Of a stretch of DNA of 64,000 nt, positions 43,475 through 53,314 are shown piece by piece. Source of the DNA: CAYWIT01 sp964458415 (GTDB lineage Bacteria > Pseudomonadota > Alphaproteobacteria > Micavibrionales > UBA2020); the NCBI GenBank assembly GCA_964458415.1, contig CAYWIT010000010.1, positions 22,576 through 86,575 on the forward strand. Reading direction: 5' to 3'. Positions within the stretch are counted from its first letter, which is position 1, and the number at the start of each line of letters is the position of its first letter. The translations under genes and the position numbers were made by a program. The notes under the pieces are model-generated. The model was not told the origin of the DNA. It did not search any database and saw only the letters and a list, made by a program, of their open reading frames with translations.

Positions 43475-45157
43475 TTATACCCTTACCAGATGCACACGCG
43501 TTTGCGGTTTGCGATCAAATCTCTCCTGAAAGAAACGACGGGCCGTTACACGCACCAGTTCCGACAAGACGGCGTCGTCACGGCGAAGCTCTTTTGGCAT
43601 GTTACGAATTTTTTCCCTGATCAGCGCGATAACGTCACGGGCATACTCTGTGTCGGCCTCGCTGGTTTCATCAAGCAGCCCCATCGCCGTTACTTTTGGA
43701 TCCGCCAAAAACTCTCCATCCCGATCAACGACGACAGTAACAACAACGCTACCATTATACATGATCCGCTTACGCATCAAGATAGCGTCATGATCAATGG
43801 CAACAATGCGCTTTCCTTCTATCGCCAGAATGCCGCTTTCAACCTCAGCCACAACGCGTGCGCCGTCAGCGGCAATTTCGATGACCTTGCCGTTTGCCGG
43901 AATAATGGATTGCGCCACGCCGCATTCCTGCGCCAGTTCAGCGTGTTTTTCCATCTGCATCTGTTCTCCATGCACTGGGATGGCGACCTTGGGGCGCGTC
44001 CAGCCATAGAGCTGCTTCAACTCTTCCCGATAGGGGTGGCCGGAAACATGGATCGGGGCATCCCGATCGGTGATAATATTTACACCTTTAGCGTAAAACC
44101 TGTTTTTAATCCGGTCGATTGCACGCTCGTTCCCCGGAATAGCCCGCGATGAAAAAATAATAACATCCCCCTCCGCCAGCTTAAAGGCAGGATGGTCATT
44201 ATTAGAAATCCGCGACAAGACGGCGCGGGGCTCTCCCTGCGAACCCGTGCAAACATAGACTAATTTATTTTCAGAGATCAGCTCAGCCTCTTCATCGCTC
44301 AGAAACGGAGGAACATCTTTAAGATACCCCGTTTTTCGCGCCGCATCATCGGCAGACCAGAGTGAACGTCCGACAAGACAGACCTGCCGCCCGTTTTTCC
44401 GCGCCGCTTCATAAATACAGCGCAGTCGCGCCACATTTGTCGAGAAGCAGGAAACGGCGATAATCCCTTTTCTAAATTCGCCAAATACCTCTGTCAGATT
44501 TTTCATTACATCCTGCTCGGAACCGGAATGCCCTGGCACCATGGCATTCGTCGAATCCCCGATTAATGCCAGCAAACCGGCATCCCCAAGCTTGATCAGT
44601 TCCTTTTCATCGGTCAGATATCCCTCCACAGGACCCAGATCAATCTTCCAGTCTCCGGTATGCAGCAGCGTCCCTGCTTCCCCTGCTGTAATCGCCAGTG
44701 AATTCGCTTCGGGTATTGAATGCGCCATGCGGATATAATGGATATCGAAAGGGCCAAGCTTAATGCGTCCATTGTCAGGAACAATGTTCAGCTTGGCCTG
44801 ATTTCCCCAGGAATACTCACTGACGCTTTGCGAAATCCGCTCCGCTGTGAACTTCGTAGCATAAAGCGGCACTTTAAACCGTGGCCAGAGATGCCCAATT
44901 GCGCCGATATGGTCTTCATGCCCATGAGTCAGGACAATACCCAGCAAATTCCTGCCAAGCTTTTCAGCAAAAGACGGATCTGGCAACAGGACATCAATGC
45001 CGGGCATGGTATCGTCACCGAACCCCATGCCGCAATCCACCATGATCCACTGTCCACGATAGCCATAGAGGCTCATATTCGCGCCAAAGAACCCGCAGCC
45101 GCCAAGTGGCACAAAATAAACGGCATCCGGAGCCATATCAAAAGGGAGTTCCATCAT
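43475..45157 (-). CDS. rnj: Ribonuclease J
   Basis: 560-aa metallo-beta-lactamase/beta-CASP RNase with endonuclease and 5'-3' exonuclease activity in mRNA decay and rRNA maturation. Zinc motif THGHEDHIGA (H78, H80, D82, H83), GTLLHTGDWKID, beta-CASP region with SCFSTNVARL and CTGSQGEPRA, then HVSGHPYREELKQL. It overlaps birA by four bases. It is distinct from the CPSF73-like protein at 9859-11502, so the window encodes two beta-CASP RNases. Confidence 0.95.
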   Translation of the reverse strand: MMELPFDMAPDAVYFVPLGGCGFFGANMSLYGYRGQWIMVDCGMGFGDDTMPGIDVLLPDPSFAEKLGRNLLGIVLTHGHEDHIGAIGHLWPRFKVPLYATKFTAERISQSVSEYSWGNQAKLNIVPDNGRIKLGPFDIHYIRMAHSIPEANSLAITAGEAGTLLHTGDWKIDLGPVEGYLTDEKELIKLGDAGLLALIGDSTNAMVPGHSGSEQDVMKNLTEVFGEFRKGIIAVSCFSTNVARLRCIYEAARKNGRQVCLVGRSLWSADDAARKTGYLKDVPPFLSDEEAELISENKLVYVCTGSQGEPRAVLSRISNNDHPAFKLAEGDVIIFSSRAIPGNERAIDRIKNRFYAKGVNIITDRDAPIHVSGHPYREELKQLYGWTRPKVAIPVHGEQMQMEKHAELAQECGVAQSIIPANGKVIEIAADGARVVAEVESGILAIEGKRIVAIDHDAILMRKRIMYNGSVVVTVVVDRDGEFLADPKVTAMGLLDETSEADTEYARDVIALIREKIRNMPKELRRDDAVLSELVRVTARRFFQERFDRKPQTRVHLVRV

Positions 45158-45909
45158 TCCTGTCCTGTATAAACCTCTCCCGAGGAAATTATTTTTCGGC
45201 TTCCATCCGGCATATCAACGCAAAGGGCTCCCGTTTCATCAAGACCTGAGAAAATTGCAGTAAACGTCTCTTGCGGCAGCCGTACGCTGATATTCTTCCC
45301 AATCCCTTCGGCATACCGCAACCATTCCTCGCGAACAGGTTTGAACCCATTCAGTCGCCACTCATCATACAACGAAAGCAACGCAAAAACGAGTTTTTCA
45401 AGAATATACCCGGCCTTGATATTCCGGTCACGCGCGTAATCCTGAAGGGCTATTGCACCCTCGGGAGCTGACGTGATATTGACACCGATACCGACAACAA
45501 CCCAATCGGCCGTACGGTTTCCGGCAGATTCCGTTTCCAGTAAAATTCCGGCAATCTTTCTGCCTTCAACCAATACGTCGTTCGGCCATTTCAAGGATAA
45601 GGCATCCGGCCGCACAAGCATTGTCCGCAAAACACGCGCCAGAGCGACCGCCGCCAAAAACGAAAGCTGACCGACATCCCGCAAATCAGTTTCAGGCCGC
45701 AAGACCAGAGACATAAAAAGATTACCTGGACGAGAAAGCCAGATATTTCCCTGACGTCCACGCCCTGAAGTCTGCGCCTGCGCCCAGACAACCAGTCCTT
45801 CAGCCCCGCCTGCGCGCGCCATTTCCTTTGCGCTGTCATTCGTGCTTTCAACCGTATCAAGCGCAACAAGCGTCGCACGACTTGGAAGAACAGGGCTGTA
45901 TATTTCCAC
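45154..45909 (-). CDS. birA: Biotin-protein ligase (no DNA-binding domain)
   Basis: 251-aa enzyme that attaches biotin to carboxylase carrier domains. ATP/biotin site SGRGRQGNIW (G49-G54 core), ESTNDSAKEMA, LSLKWPNDVLVEGRKIAGIL and a C-terminal SH3-like part. It lacks the N-terminal helix-turn-helix of E. coli BirA, so it should not act as a repressor. It starts one base after the nuoN stop, a typical alphaproteobacterial order. Confidence 0.94.
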   Translation of the reverse strand: MEIYSPVLPSRATLVALDTVESTNDSAKEMARAGGAEGLVVWAQAQTSGRGRQGNIWLSRPGNLFMSLVLRPETDLRDVGQLSFLAAVALARVLRTMLVRPDALSLKWPNDVLVEGRKIAGILLETESAGNRTADWVVVGIGVNITSAPEGAIALQDYARDRNIKAGYILEKLVFALLSLYDEWRLNGFKPVREEWLRYAEGIGKNISVRLPQETFTAIFSGLDETGALCVDMPDGSRKIISSGEVYTGQE

Positions 45910-45910
45910 G

Positions 45911-47368
45911 TTAGCGGATAACCAGCGTCAGTGCCGCCGTCTCCGCAGCTGTCAGCAACGGCGCCGGCATGACGATGAAAAAGATCACGACAATCGCGCT
46001 GACCACCAGCGCAAAATTCAAACGCCCGTCTTTGGAAAGATCAAGCGCCTCCTCGACCGCCTCATCAAAATACATGACCTTGATAACCCGCAAATAGTAA
46101 AAAGCGGAAATCACGGAAGCCAATACCCCGACGACTGCCAATTTATAGAGCCCGGCATCCATCGCTGCCTGAAAAATGAACAGCTTCCCAAAAAACCCGG
46201 CCAAAGGCGGAATGCCCGCCATTGAAAACATCATAATGCTCATGGCCAAAGCAAGAAGCGGCTGTGATTGCGCAAGTCCGGCAAGGTCGGAAATATTCTC
46301 GACCATTCGTTCCTTGCGTTTCATCATCAGCACGACCGCAAATGTACCGATTGCCGTCGCCACATAAAGAGCGGCGTATATCATAACGGCCTGAACACCC
46401 AATGTCCCGGCCGCGGCAAAGCCAATCAGGGCATACCCCATATGGCCGATAGAACTATATGCCAGCATTCTTTTAATATTACGCTGTGCAATCGCCGCCA
46501 CTGCGCCCCAGAGCATCGACCCCACGGAAAGAATGATGATGATCTGCTGCCATACCTCTGCGACACCAACCAAAGCGCCAAAAAGCACACGCGCAATCAG
46601 CGCCAGCGCGGCTATTTTCGGCGCAATCGCGAAAAACGCCGTCACGGGCGTCGGCGTGCCCTCATAAACGTCCGGCGTCCACATATGAAACGGCACGGCA
46701 GAAACCTTGAAGGCAAGACCGGAAAGAAGAAGAACGATGCCAACAACAAGCCCCAGCGGCAACTGCCCCATCTCCGCTGCCAATGACAGCATAATCATGT
46801 CGAAATTCGTTGCTCCTGTATAACCGTAGATCAGTGAAGCCCCGTAAAGCAGCATCCCTGATGACAACGCGCCCAAAACAAAATATTTCAGACCGGCTTC
46901 TGTCGAACGCATGTTGTCACGCTGCAGCGATGCCAAAACGTAAAGAGGCAAGCTCTGCAACTCTATCGCCATATAGAGGGAAATAAGATCATTCGCCGAA
47001 ATCATCAACATCATGCCCAATGTCGAGAACATCATCAGTACCGGATATTCAAAACAGGCAATCCGTTGCGACTCTGCGTACTTAACCGACATCAGAGAAG
47101 TTGCAGCAGCCCCGGCAATCACCAGTAACTTCATAAAGGATGCAAAATCATCTACGATAAACATGCCGCTAAAGGTCGTTGTCGAGAGGCCAAAAGAGCT
47201 GCAAACAACAATCCCTGTGACGATCAGCGCCAGCAAGCTGAAATTGGAGACCCGGCCAAAATTTTCTTTCCGTTGCGATACCCCCGCCAAAAGCAGTATC
47301 AGCGACATGAAAACAAGAAATATTTCCGGAAGTGCAGGACCTAAATCTGGAGCCAGAAACGGATTCAT
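45911..47368 (-). CDS. nuoN: NADH-quinone oxidoreductase subunit N
   Basis: 485-aa antiporter-like proton-pumping membrane subunit of complex I. About 14 helices; FFAIAPKIAALALIARV holds the conserved broken-helix Lys and SSIGHMGYALIGFA the second family motif. It overlaps nuoM by four bases and is the last nuo gene. Confidence 0.96.
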   Translation of the reverse strand: MNPFLAPDLGPALPEIFLVFMSLILLLAGVSQRKENFGRVSNFSLLALIVTGIVVCSSFGLSTTTFSGMFIVDDFASFMKLLVIAGAAATSLMSVKYAESQRIACFEYPVLMMFSTLGMMLMISANDLISLYMAIELQSLPLYVLASLQRDNMRSTEAGLKYFVLGALSSGMLLYGASLIYGYTGATNFDMIMLSLAAEMGQLPLGLVVGIVLLLSGLAFKVSAVPFHMWTPDVYEGTPTPVTAFFAIAPKIAALALIARVLFGALVGVAEVWQQIIIILSVGSMLWGAVAAIAQRNIKRMLAYSSIGHMGYALIGFAAAGTLGVQAVMIYAALYVATAIGTFAVVLMMKRKERMVENISDLAGLAQSQPLLALAMSIMMFSMAGIPPLAGFFGKLFIFQAAMDAGLYKLAVVGVLASVISAFYYLRVIKVMYFDEAVEEALDLSKDGRLNFALVVSAIVVIFFIVMPAPLLTAAETAALTLVIR

Positions 47369-48891
47369 GGGGTCACCTCTTCTATTGCGCTCACGGTTTC
47401 TGTCGCCGCATCGACTCGCGCATGATAATGCTCAATTACTTTCGCAATCGCAGGCGACATCGGCCTGATAAAGCTGGAAGGATATATCCCCATCCACAGC
47501 ACAAGAACGATCAGGGGCGCAAACACCATGATTTCACGGGCGTTTACATCGCGCATCGACTTCACGTCCGGTTTATCCAGCTCGCCAAAAACGACACGCT
47601 TGTAAAGCAGCAGCATATAGGCCGCGCCAAGAATAACCCCTGTCGCCGCAAGAAACGCCGCCCAAGTGCTGACCTTGTACGTGCCAAGTAGAATCAGGAA
47701 CTCGCCGATAAAGCCGCTTGTTCCGGGAAGACCGATCGAGGCCATGGTAAAAATCATAAAGAAGGTCGCATATTTCGGCATGTTCTGGACAAGCCCGCCA
47801 TAACGGTTGATTTCGCGTGTGTGCAGCCTGTCATAAACGACCCCGACGCAAAGGAAAAGCGCGGCGGAGACAATACCGTGAGACAGCATCTGAAACATAG
47901 CGCCCTCAACGCCCTGCGTTGTCATGGTAAACAATCCCAGCGTGACAAACCCCATATGCGCAATGGAAGAATAAGCGATCAGCTTTTTCATGTCTTCCTG
48001 CACCAAGGCCACCAGAGAAGTATAGATCACCGCAATAACGCTGAGCGTAAAGATCAGCGGGGTAAAATAGGCCGAAGCCTCCGGCATAATCGGCAGCGAG
48101 AGCCGCAGAAATCCATAGCCGCCCATCTTCAGCAGCACCCCTGCCAGAATGACTGACCCTGCCGTCGGCGCTTCTACGTGCGCATCAGGCAGCCACGTAT
48201 GCACAGGCCACATCGGCACCTTGACGGCGAAAGACGCGAAGAAGGCAAGCCAGAGCCATTTTTGCGTTGCCAGCGGAATCGTCACAAGCGACAACGCCTC
48301 GATATCCGTTGTCCCGAAGCTGTTATAGATAGCAAGCATAGCCAGCAATAACAGGACTGACCCCAGCAGCGTGTAAAGAAAGAACTTGAATGACGCATAG
48401 ACGCGGCGCGGCCCGCCCCAAACCCCGATAATAATAAACATGGGAATGAGCACGCCTTCAAAAAAGACATAGAACAGCATCAGATCAAGCGCACAAAACA
48501 TCCCGATCATCATCGTTTCCAACAGGAGGAACGCGATCATATATTCCTTGACCCGTGTCTTGATGGATTCCCAGCTCGCAAGAATGCATATCGGCGTCAG
48601 CAGCGTGGAGAGCAGGACAAAAAAGATGGAAATACCGTCAACGCCCATCTTGTAGGAGATATCCAGCCCCGGCAGCCAGACTTTTTGCTCGACAAACTGA
48701 AATTCTGCGGAGGTCTTGTCAAAGCCGAGATACATATAAACCGAAAGAATAAAGGTAAAAATGGCGGTCAGTAATGCTGTATTCCGCGCATTTCTTGCCA
48801 CATTTTCTTCATCCCCGCGCACGAAGAGCAGGAACACAATCCCGACAATCGGCAGGAATGTAATCAGCGATAAAATTGGAAAAGTCACCAT
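47365..48891 (-). CDS. nuoM: NADH-quinone oxidoreductase subunit M
   Basis: 508-aa antiporter-like membrane subunit of complex I. ATG at 48891 (MVTFPILSLITF) is chosen, with AAGGAG ten bases upstream and 13 bases after the nuoL stop; a longer frame to 48951 would overlap nuoL and add a non-conserved leader. KVPMWPVHTWLPDAHVEAPT and the YSSIAHMGFVTLG motif are typical proton-channel segments. Confidence 0.96.
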   Translation of the reverse strand: MVTFPILSLITFLPIVGIVFLLFVRGDEENVARNARNTALLTAIFTFILSVYMYLGFDKTSAEFQFVEQKVWLPGLDISYKMGVDGISIFFVLLSTLLTPICILASWESIKTRVKEYMIAFLLLETMMIGMFCALDLMLFYVFFEGVLIPMFIIIGVWGGPRRVYASFKFFLYTLLGSVLLLLAMLAIYNSFGTTDIEALSLVTIPLATQKWLWLAFFASFAVKVPMWPVHTWLPDAHVEAPTAGSVILAGVLLKMGGYGFLRLSLPIMPEASAYFTPLIFTLSVIAVIYTSLVALVQEDMKKLIAYSSIAHMGFVTLGLFTMTTQGVEGAMFQMLSHGIVSAALFLCVGVVYDRLHTREINRYGGLVQNMPKYATFFMIFTMASIGLPGTSGFIGEFLILLGTYKVSTWAAFLAATGVILGAAYMLLLYKRVVFGELDKPDVKSMRDVNAREIMVFAPLIVLVLWMGIYPSSFIRPMSPAIAKVIEHYHARVDAATETVSAIEEVTP

Positions 48892-48904
48892 AAACTTTAA
48901 CTCC

Positions 48905-50836
48905 TTAACCTTGCAGCCAGAACATACGGAGCGTGACAAGCACCACGGCACCGATCAACATGGCGAAGGCATAGTGATAAACATAACCTGTTTCAGCTTT
49001 GCTGGCATCCTCTGCCGAAGACGCGACAACTGCGGAAATACCATCTGGTCCAAAACCATCGATGAGTTTCCCGTCCCCGGTCTTCCAGAACTTTTTGCCG
49101 ATAAAAAACGCCGGAACAACACCGATGTAGTGATAAAGCTCGTCAAAGTACCATTTACGATACAAAAAGTTGTGAATACTGCTAAAGGTTCCGGCAATAA
49201 TCGCAGGCAGATGTCTTGCTTTCATATACAAGAACCATGACAAAAGAAGCCCTGCAAGCGCGACAATCAACGGGAGCAGAACAACCCAGCCCGGCACATG
49301 GTGCGCCATGGCGACCGCGTCGTTTGCGGGAATGACAAAAATGCTCTCGCCCCAGAACTTTTCACGGTATTCCCCGGTGAAAAAGTCATGAAACACATAA
49401 CCAGCAAGCACGGCGCCGATAGAAAGAAAATAAAGAGGCCCCGTCATAATCGCCGGAGATTCATGCACATGCGCCATGACCTTTTCATTGGCCTTCGGCT
49501 CACCGTGGAACGTCATGAACAGCAAACGGCCGGAATAAAAGGCCGTCATGAGCGCGGCTGCAATTCCGCACCAGAAGGCAAACTGCCCGACAGCACTATG
49601 CGCCGCAAAGGCAGATTCCAATATCAAATCCTTGGAATAGTATCCGGCAAAAAACGGAATTCCTGCCAGAGCCAGACTCCCGATCCACATCAGGATATAT
49701 GTCGCGGGGACAAGCTTCCAGATGCCCCCCATCCTGCGCATATCCTGCTCTCCCGACATGGCATGAATAACAGAGCCCGCCCCCAAAAACAACAGGGCCT
49801 TGAAAAAGGCATGCGTGAAGAGGTGGAACATCGCCGCGCTGTAGGCGGAAACGCCAAGAGCAAAAAACATATAACCAAGCTGACTCATCGTAGAATAAGC
49901 GATAACGCGCTTGATATCAAATTGCGTCATGCCAATCGTCGCCGCGACAAAGGCCGTCAGTCCGCCAACCACCGCAATAAAAGCACGGATATCCGGTGCA
50001 TATTCATAGAGCGGAGACATCCGCGCCACAAGAAACACCCCTGCGGTCACCATCGTCGCAGCATGGATCAGGGCAGATACCGGCGTTGGCCCTTCCATGG
50101 CATCCGGCAACCATGTATGCAGCCCCAGCTGCGCCGATTTCCCCATCGCCCCGATGAAGAGTAACAGACAGATCAGGCTGATGGCGTGAAAATTGCACCC
50201 GAGAAAGGAAACCGTCAAAGCGCTCTTGTCGGCGACCTGAGAAAACACATCGTCAAAATTAAGCGTTCCGAAGACGAAAAAGACCGCCATTATCCCGAGG
50301 GCCAGACCGAAATCCCCGATCCGGTTCATGACAAAAGCCTTGATCGCCGCCTTGTTGGCACTGTCCTTTTTATTCCAGAACCCGATCAACAGATAAGAGG
50401 CAAGCCCCACGCCTTCCCAGCCAAAGAAAAGCTGCACAAAATTATCCGCCGTCACCAGCATCAGCATCGCAAAAGTAAAAAGGCTGAGATAAGCCATAAA
50501 TCGTGCCTGATGATCATCATGGCTCATATAACCGACAGAATAGAAATGCACCGCACAGGATACAAGATTAATGACCAGAACCATAACCGCCGAAAGCTGG
50601 TCAAAGCGTAACGCCCACGCCACATTCAAATCGCCCGAAGCAATCCATGTAAACAGGGCGACATCGTGCGGATTCATCATCATGTTCACATTCCGGAACA
50701 AAATGACGGAACTGAAGGCCGCAAGTGCCATCAGCGCACAAGTTACGAACTGTGCGCCCTTGTCTCCAATTCTCTTCCCGAACAGCCCGGCGACCAGAGC
50801 CCCCAGAAGCGGCGACATAACTGCAAAGAATTCCAT
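48905..50836 (-). CDS. nuoL: NADH-quinone oxidoreductase subunit L
   Basis: 643-aa distal antiporter-like subunit of complex I. Conserved motifs: FFGWEGVGLASYLLIGFW, GKSAQLGLHTWLPDAMEGPT and YSTMSQLGYMFFALG. The C-terminal lateral helix region that runs along the membrane arm is present, ending in a final hydrophobic helix. It lies eight bases downstream of nuoK. Confidence 0.97.
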   Translation of the reverse strand: MEFFAVMSPLLGALVAGLFGKRIGDKGAQFVTCALMALAAFSSVILFRNVNMMMNPHDVALFTWIASGDLNVAWALRFDQLSAVMVLVINLVSCAVHFYSVGYMSHDDHQARFMAYLSLFTFAMLMLVTADNFVQLFFGWEGVGLASYLLIGFWNKKDSANKAAIKAFVMNRIGDFGLALGIMAVFFVFGTLNFDDVFSQVADKSALTVSFLGCNFHAISLICLLLFIGAMGKSAQLGLHTWLPDAMEGPTPVSALIHAATMVTAGVFLVARMSPLYEYAPDIRAFIAVVGGLTAFVAATIGMTQFDIKRVIAYSTMSQLGYMFFALGVSAYSAAMFHLFTHAFFKALLFLGAGSVIHAMSGEQDMRRMGGIWKLVPATYILMWIGSLALAGIPFFAGYYSKDLILESAFAAHSAVGQFAFWCGIAAALMTAFYSGRLLFMTFHGEPKANEKVMAHVHESPAIMTGPLYFLSIGAVLAGYVFHDFFTGEYREKFWGESIFVIPANDAVAMAHHVPGWVVLLPLIVALAGLLLSWFLYMKARHLPAIIAGTFSSIHNFLYRKWYFDELYHYIGVVPAFFIGKKFWKTGDGKLIDGFGPDGISAVVASSAEDASKAETGYVYHYAFAMLIGAVVLVTLRMFWLQG

Positions 50837-50844
50837 GACAGCAT

Positions 50845-51162
50845 TTATCCTTTCAGCGTGCTGATATCCTCGACCGCAATCGATCCCCGATTACGGAAGA
50901 GAGCAACAAGAATGGCCAGACCAATTGCCGATTCAGCTGCGGCAACGGTCAGAATGAACATCGAAAAGACCTGTCCGGTCATATCAAACAAATGCGCGGA
51001 AAAAGCCACGAAGTTAATGCTGACAGAAAGCAGGATCAGTTCGACTGACATCAGGATAACAATGACGTTGCGCCGGTTCAGAAATATCCCGAAAACGCCA
51101 AGCGTAAACAAAATGGCAGAAAGGATCAGGAAATGGCTAATGCCGATATCTACGAAATTCAT
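50845..51162 (-). CDS. nuoK: NADH-quinone oxidoreductase subunit K
   Basis: 105-aa three-helix membrane subunit (MrpC-like) of complex I. Membrane Glu residues lie in VILMSVELILLSVSINFVAF and LTVAAAESAIGLAILVALF, used for proton transfer. Overlaps nuoJ by four bases. Confidence 0.97.
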   Translation of the reverse strand: MNFVDIGISHFLILSAILFTLGVFGIFLNRRNVIVILMSVELILLSVSINFVAFSAHLFDMTGQVFSMFILTVAAAESAIGLAILVALFRNRGSIAVEDISTLKG

Positions 51163-51773
51163 GATACACCTGCGCCTGTTGTAATTTTTTCAATTTTGAT
51201 AACGTCCTGCGGACGACGGTCAATCTGCTTCGCAGCGTCCTGACGATGCACATTGGGCCTGCCGCGCAAGGTCAGCGTGATCGCCCCGATCATGGCCACC
51301 AGAAGGATCAGGCCGGAAACCTGAAACAGATAGACAAAATGCGTGTAGAGTATCTGCCCCAAAGCATGCGTATTCGTCACTTCCGCCGGATGCGGAATCC
51401 GGAAAGCAATGCGCGCTGGCGCAACCGGACTGCTATGCCATGACATATATATCCATACAAGTTCTGCCAGAAGAACAAGACCGATAAATGCGCCCACGGG
51501 GGCATGACGGCGCATGCCCTTGCGTAAATCCTCAAAGTTGATATCCAGCATCATCACGACGAAAAGGAACAGTACCGCCACCGCCCCCACATAAACAATG
51601 ACCAGCGTCATGGCGATAAACTCGGCGCCGAGCATGACAAACAATCCGGCAGCATTGAAAAATGCAAGAATGAGGAACAGCACTGCATGTACGGGGTTCC
51701 GGACAGAAATAACCAGTGCGGCGCTGAAAACCAGAATTGCCGCAAAAACGTAAAAGAACAGGGCTTCAATCAT
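51159..51773 (-). CDS. nuoJ: NADH-quinone oxidoreductase subunit J
   Basis: 204-aa five-helix membrane subunit of complex I next to the quinone site. NPVHAVLFLILAFFNAAGLF and EFIAMTLVIVYVGAVAVLFL are the conserved helices, the latter containing the flexible helix 3 segment. The C-terminus has a polar tail of about 35 residues. It follows nuoI by 14 bases. Confidence 0.95.
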   Translation of the reverse strand: MIEALFFYVFAAILVFSAALVISVRNPVHAVLFLILAFFNAAGLFVMLGAEFIAMTLVIVYVGAVAVLFLFVVMMLDINFEDLRKGMRRHAPVGAFIGLVLLAELVWIYMSWHSSPVAPARIAFRIPHPAEVTNTHALGQILYTHFVYLFQVSGLILLVAMIGAITLTLRGRPNVHRQDAAKQIDRRPQDVIKIEKITTGAGVS

Positions 51774-51787
51774 ATTTTCAATCCTTG

Positions 51788-52276
51788 TTATCTGTAAGGC
51801 GCGTCCGCTTCAAGATTAGCGGCGATCTGCGCTTCCCAGCGGTCGCCGTTATCCAGCAGTTTTTGTTTGTTATAGTATAGTTCTTCGCGTGTTTCTGTCG
51901 CATACTCGAAATTGGGGCCTTCAACAATGGCATCCACCGGACAGGCCTCCTGGCACAGGCCGCAATATATGCACTTGATCATGTCGATATCGTAACGTGT
52001 TGTACGGCGTCCCCCGTCTTCACGCGGCTCTGCCTCAATGGTAATCGCCTGCGCCGGACAAACCGCTTCGCAGAGCTTGCAGGCGATGCACCGTTCTTCC
52101 CCGTTCGCATAACGGCGGAGCGCATGCTCCCCCCGGAAACGCGGACTGATCGGCCCCTTTTCAAAAGGATAGTTCAGCGTCACCTTCGGCTTGAAGATGT
52201 ACTTCAACGTCAAGGCAAATCCCTTCACCAATTCGATGAGAAGAAAACTGCGCGCGGTGCGATCCAGAAACGACAT
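51788..52276 (-). CDS. nuoI: NADH-quinone oxidoreductase subunit I
   Basis: 162-aa peripheral subunit carrying clusters N6a and N6b. Two ferredoxin motifs: CIACKLCEAVCP (C63, C66, C69, C73) and CIYCGLCQEACP (C102, C105, C108, C112). It closely resembles the alphaproteobacterial and mitochondrial TYKY protein. It lies nine bases after nuoH. Confidence 0.98.
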   Translation of the reverse strand: MSFLDRTARSFLLIELVKGFALTLKYIFKPKVTLNYPFEKGPISPRFRGEHALRRYANGEERCIACKLCEAVCPAQAITIEAEPREDGGRRTTRYDIDMIKCIYCGLCQEACPVDAIVEGPNFEYATETREELYYNKQKLLDNGDRWEAQIAANLEADAPYR

Positions 52277-52285
52277 TTTATCCTC

Positions 52286-53314
52286 TTACATATTCGGCAA
52301 AGCATGGGCATAAAGCAAAGCACCCGAAACAACAACCACCCATAACAGCGTGAATGGCAGAAAAACCTTCCAGCCCAAGCGCATCAACTGGTCATAGCGA
52401 TAGCGCGGCAGCGTCGCCCGCGACCACAGGAAAAGGAACAGCACAAAACAGACCTTTGCCGCAAACCAGATAAACCCGGGAACGAAAGAGAGCGCAGCAA
52501 TCTCGAATGGCGGCAGCCAGCCGCCCAAAAACAACACGGTTGTCATACCGGCCATCAAAATCATATTCGCATATTCGCCAAGGAAGAATAGCGCGAAAGT
52601 CATCGCCGAATATTCAACGTTATAGCCTCCGACAAGTTCTGACTCGCCTTCCGGCAAGTCAAACGGAGCCCGATTGGTTTCCGCCAGCGCCGAAATAACA
52701 AAGACAATGAACATCGGAAACAGCAGAACATCTACCCAGAATGGCCGTTGCACCGTGACAATCTGCGTCAGATTCAATGATCCCGTTGTCAGCAAAACCG
52801 TCACCAGCACAAGGCCGATAGAAACTTCATAGGAAATCATCTGCGCGGCCGATCGCAATCCGCCCAGAAAGGCATAGCGCGAGTTGGACGCCCATCCTGC
52901 CATCAGAATGCCGTATACGCCCAGCGATGAAACCGCGAAAAGATAGAGCACGCCGACATTGATATTCGACAAAACCCAGCCTGCATTCACCGGAATGACC
53001 GCCCAGGCAATCAGACTCAGGATAAAAGTCATCATCGGCGCCAGTACAAAAACCACTTTATTGGCACCGGCCGGCAAAATCGTTTCCTTGCCCAGCAGCT
53101 TGATCCCGTCAGCCAGCGGCTGCAGCAAGCCGAAGGGCCCCACCATCATCGGCCCTTGCCGCATCTGCATAGCGGCCAGAACCTTGCGCTCGGCATAAGT
53201 CAGATAGGCTACAGCCCCCAGCAACGGCATGATGATCAGCAAAATCTTGCCGACAATCCAGAGCAGCGGAATGATGTAGTCAACCACAAAAGGATTATTC
53301 ATCAGATCAGCCAT
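52286..53314 (-). CDS. nuoH: NADH-quinone oxidoreductase subunit H
   Basis: About 342-aa, eight-helix subunit forming the quinone chamber of complex I. ATG at 53314 (MADLMNNP) has AAGGCGG just upstream and overlaps nuoG by eight bases; the frame extends to 53332. Conserved loops: YAERKVLAAMQMRQGPMMVG and ETNRAPFDLPEGESELVGGY, plus RATLPRYRYDQLMRLGWK. Confidence 0.97.
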   Translation of the reverse strand: MADLMNNPFVVDYIIPLLWIVGKILLIIMPLLGAVAYLTYAERKVLAAMQMRQGPMMVGPFGLLQPLADGIKLLGKETILPAGANKVVFVLAPMMTFILSLIAWAVIPVNAGWVLSNINVGVLYLFAVSSLGVYGILMAGWASNSRYAFLGGLRSAAQMISYEVSIGLVLVTVLLTTGSLNLTQIVTVQRPFWVDVLLFPMFIVFVISALAETNRAPFDLPEGESELVGGYNVEYSAMTFALFFLGEYANMILMAGMTTVLFLGGWLPPFEIAALSFVPGFIWFAAKVCFVLFLFLWSRATLPRYRYDQLMRLGWKVFLPFTLLWVVVVSGALLYAHALPNM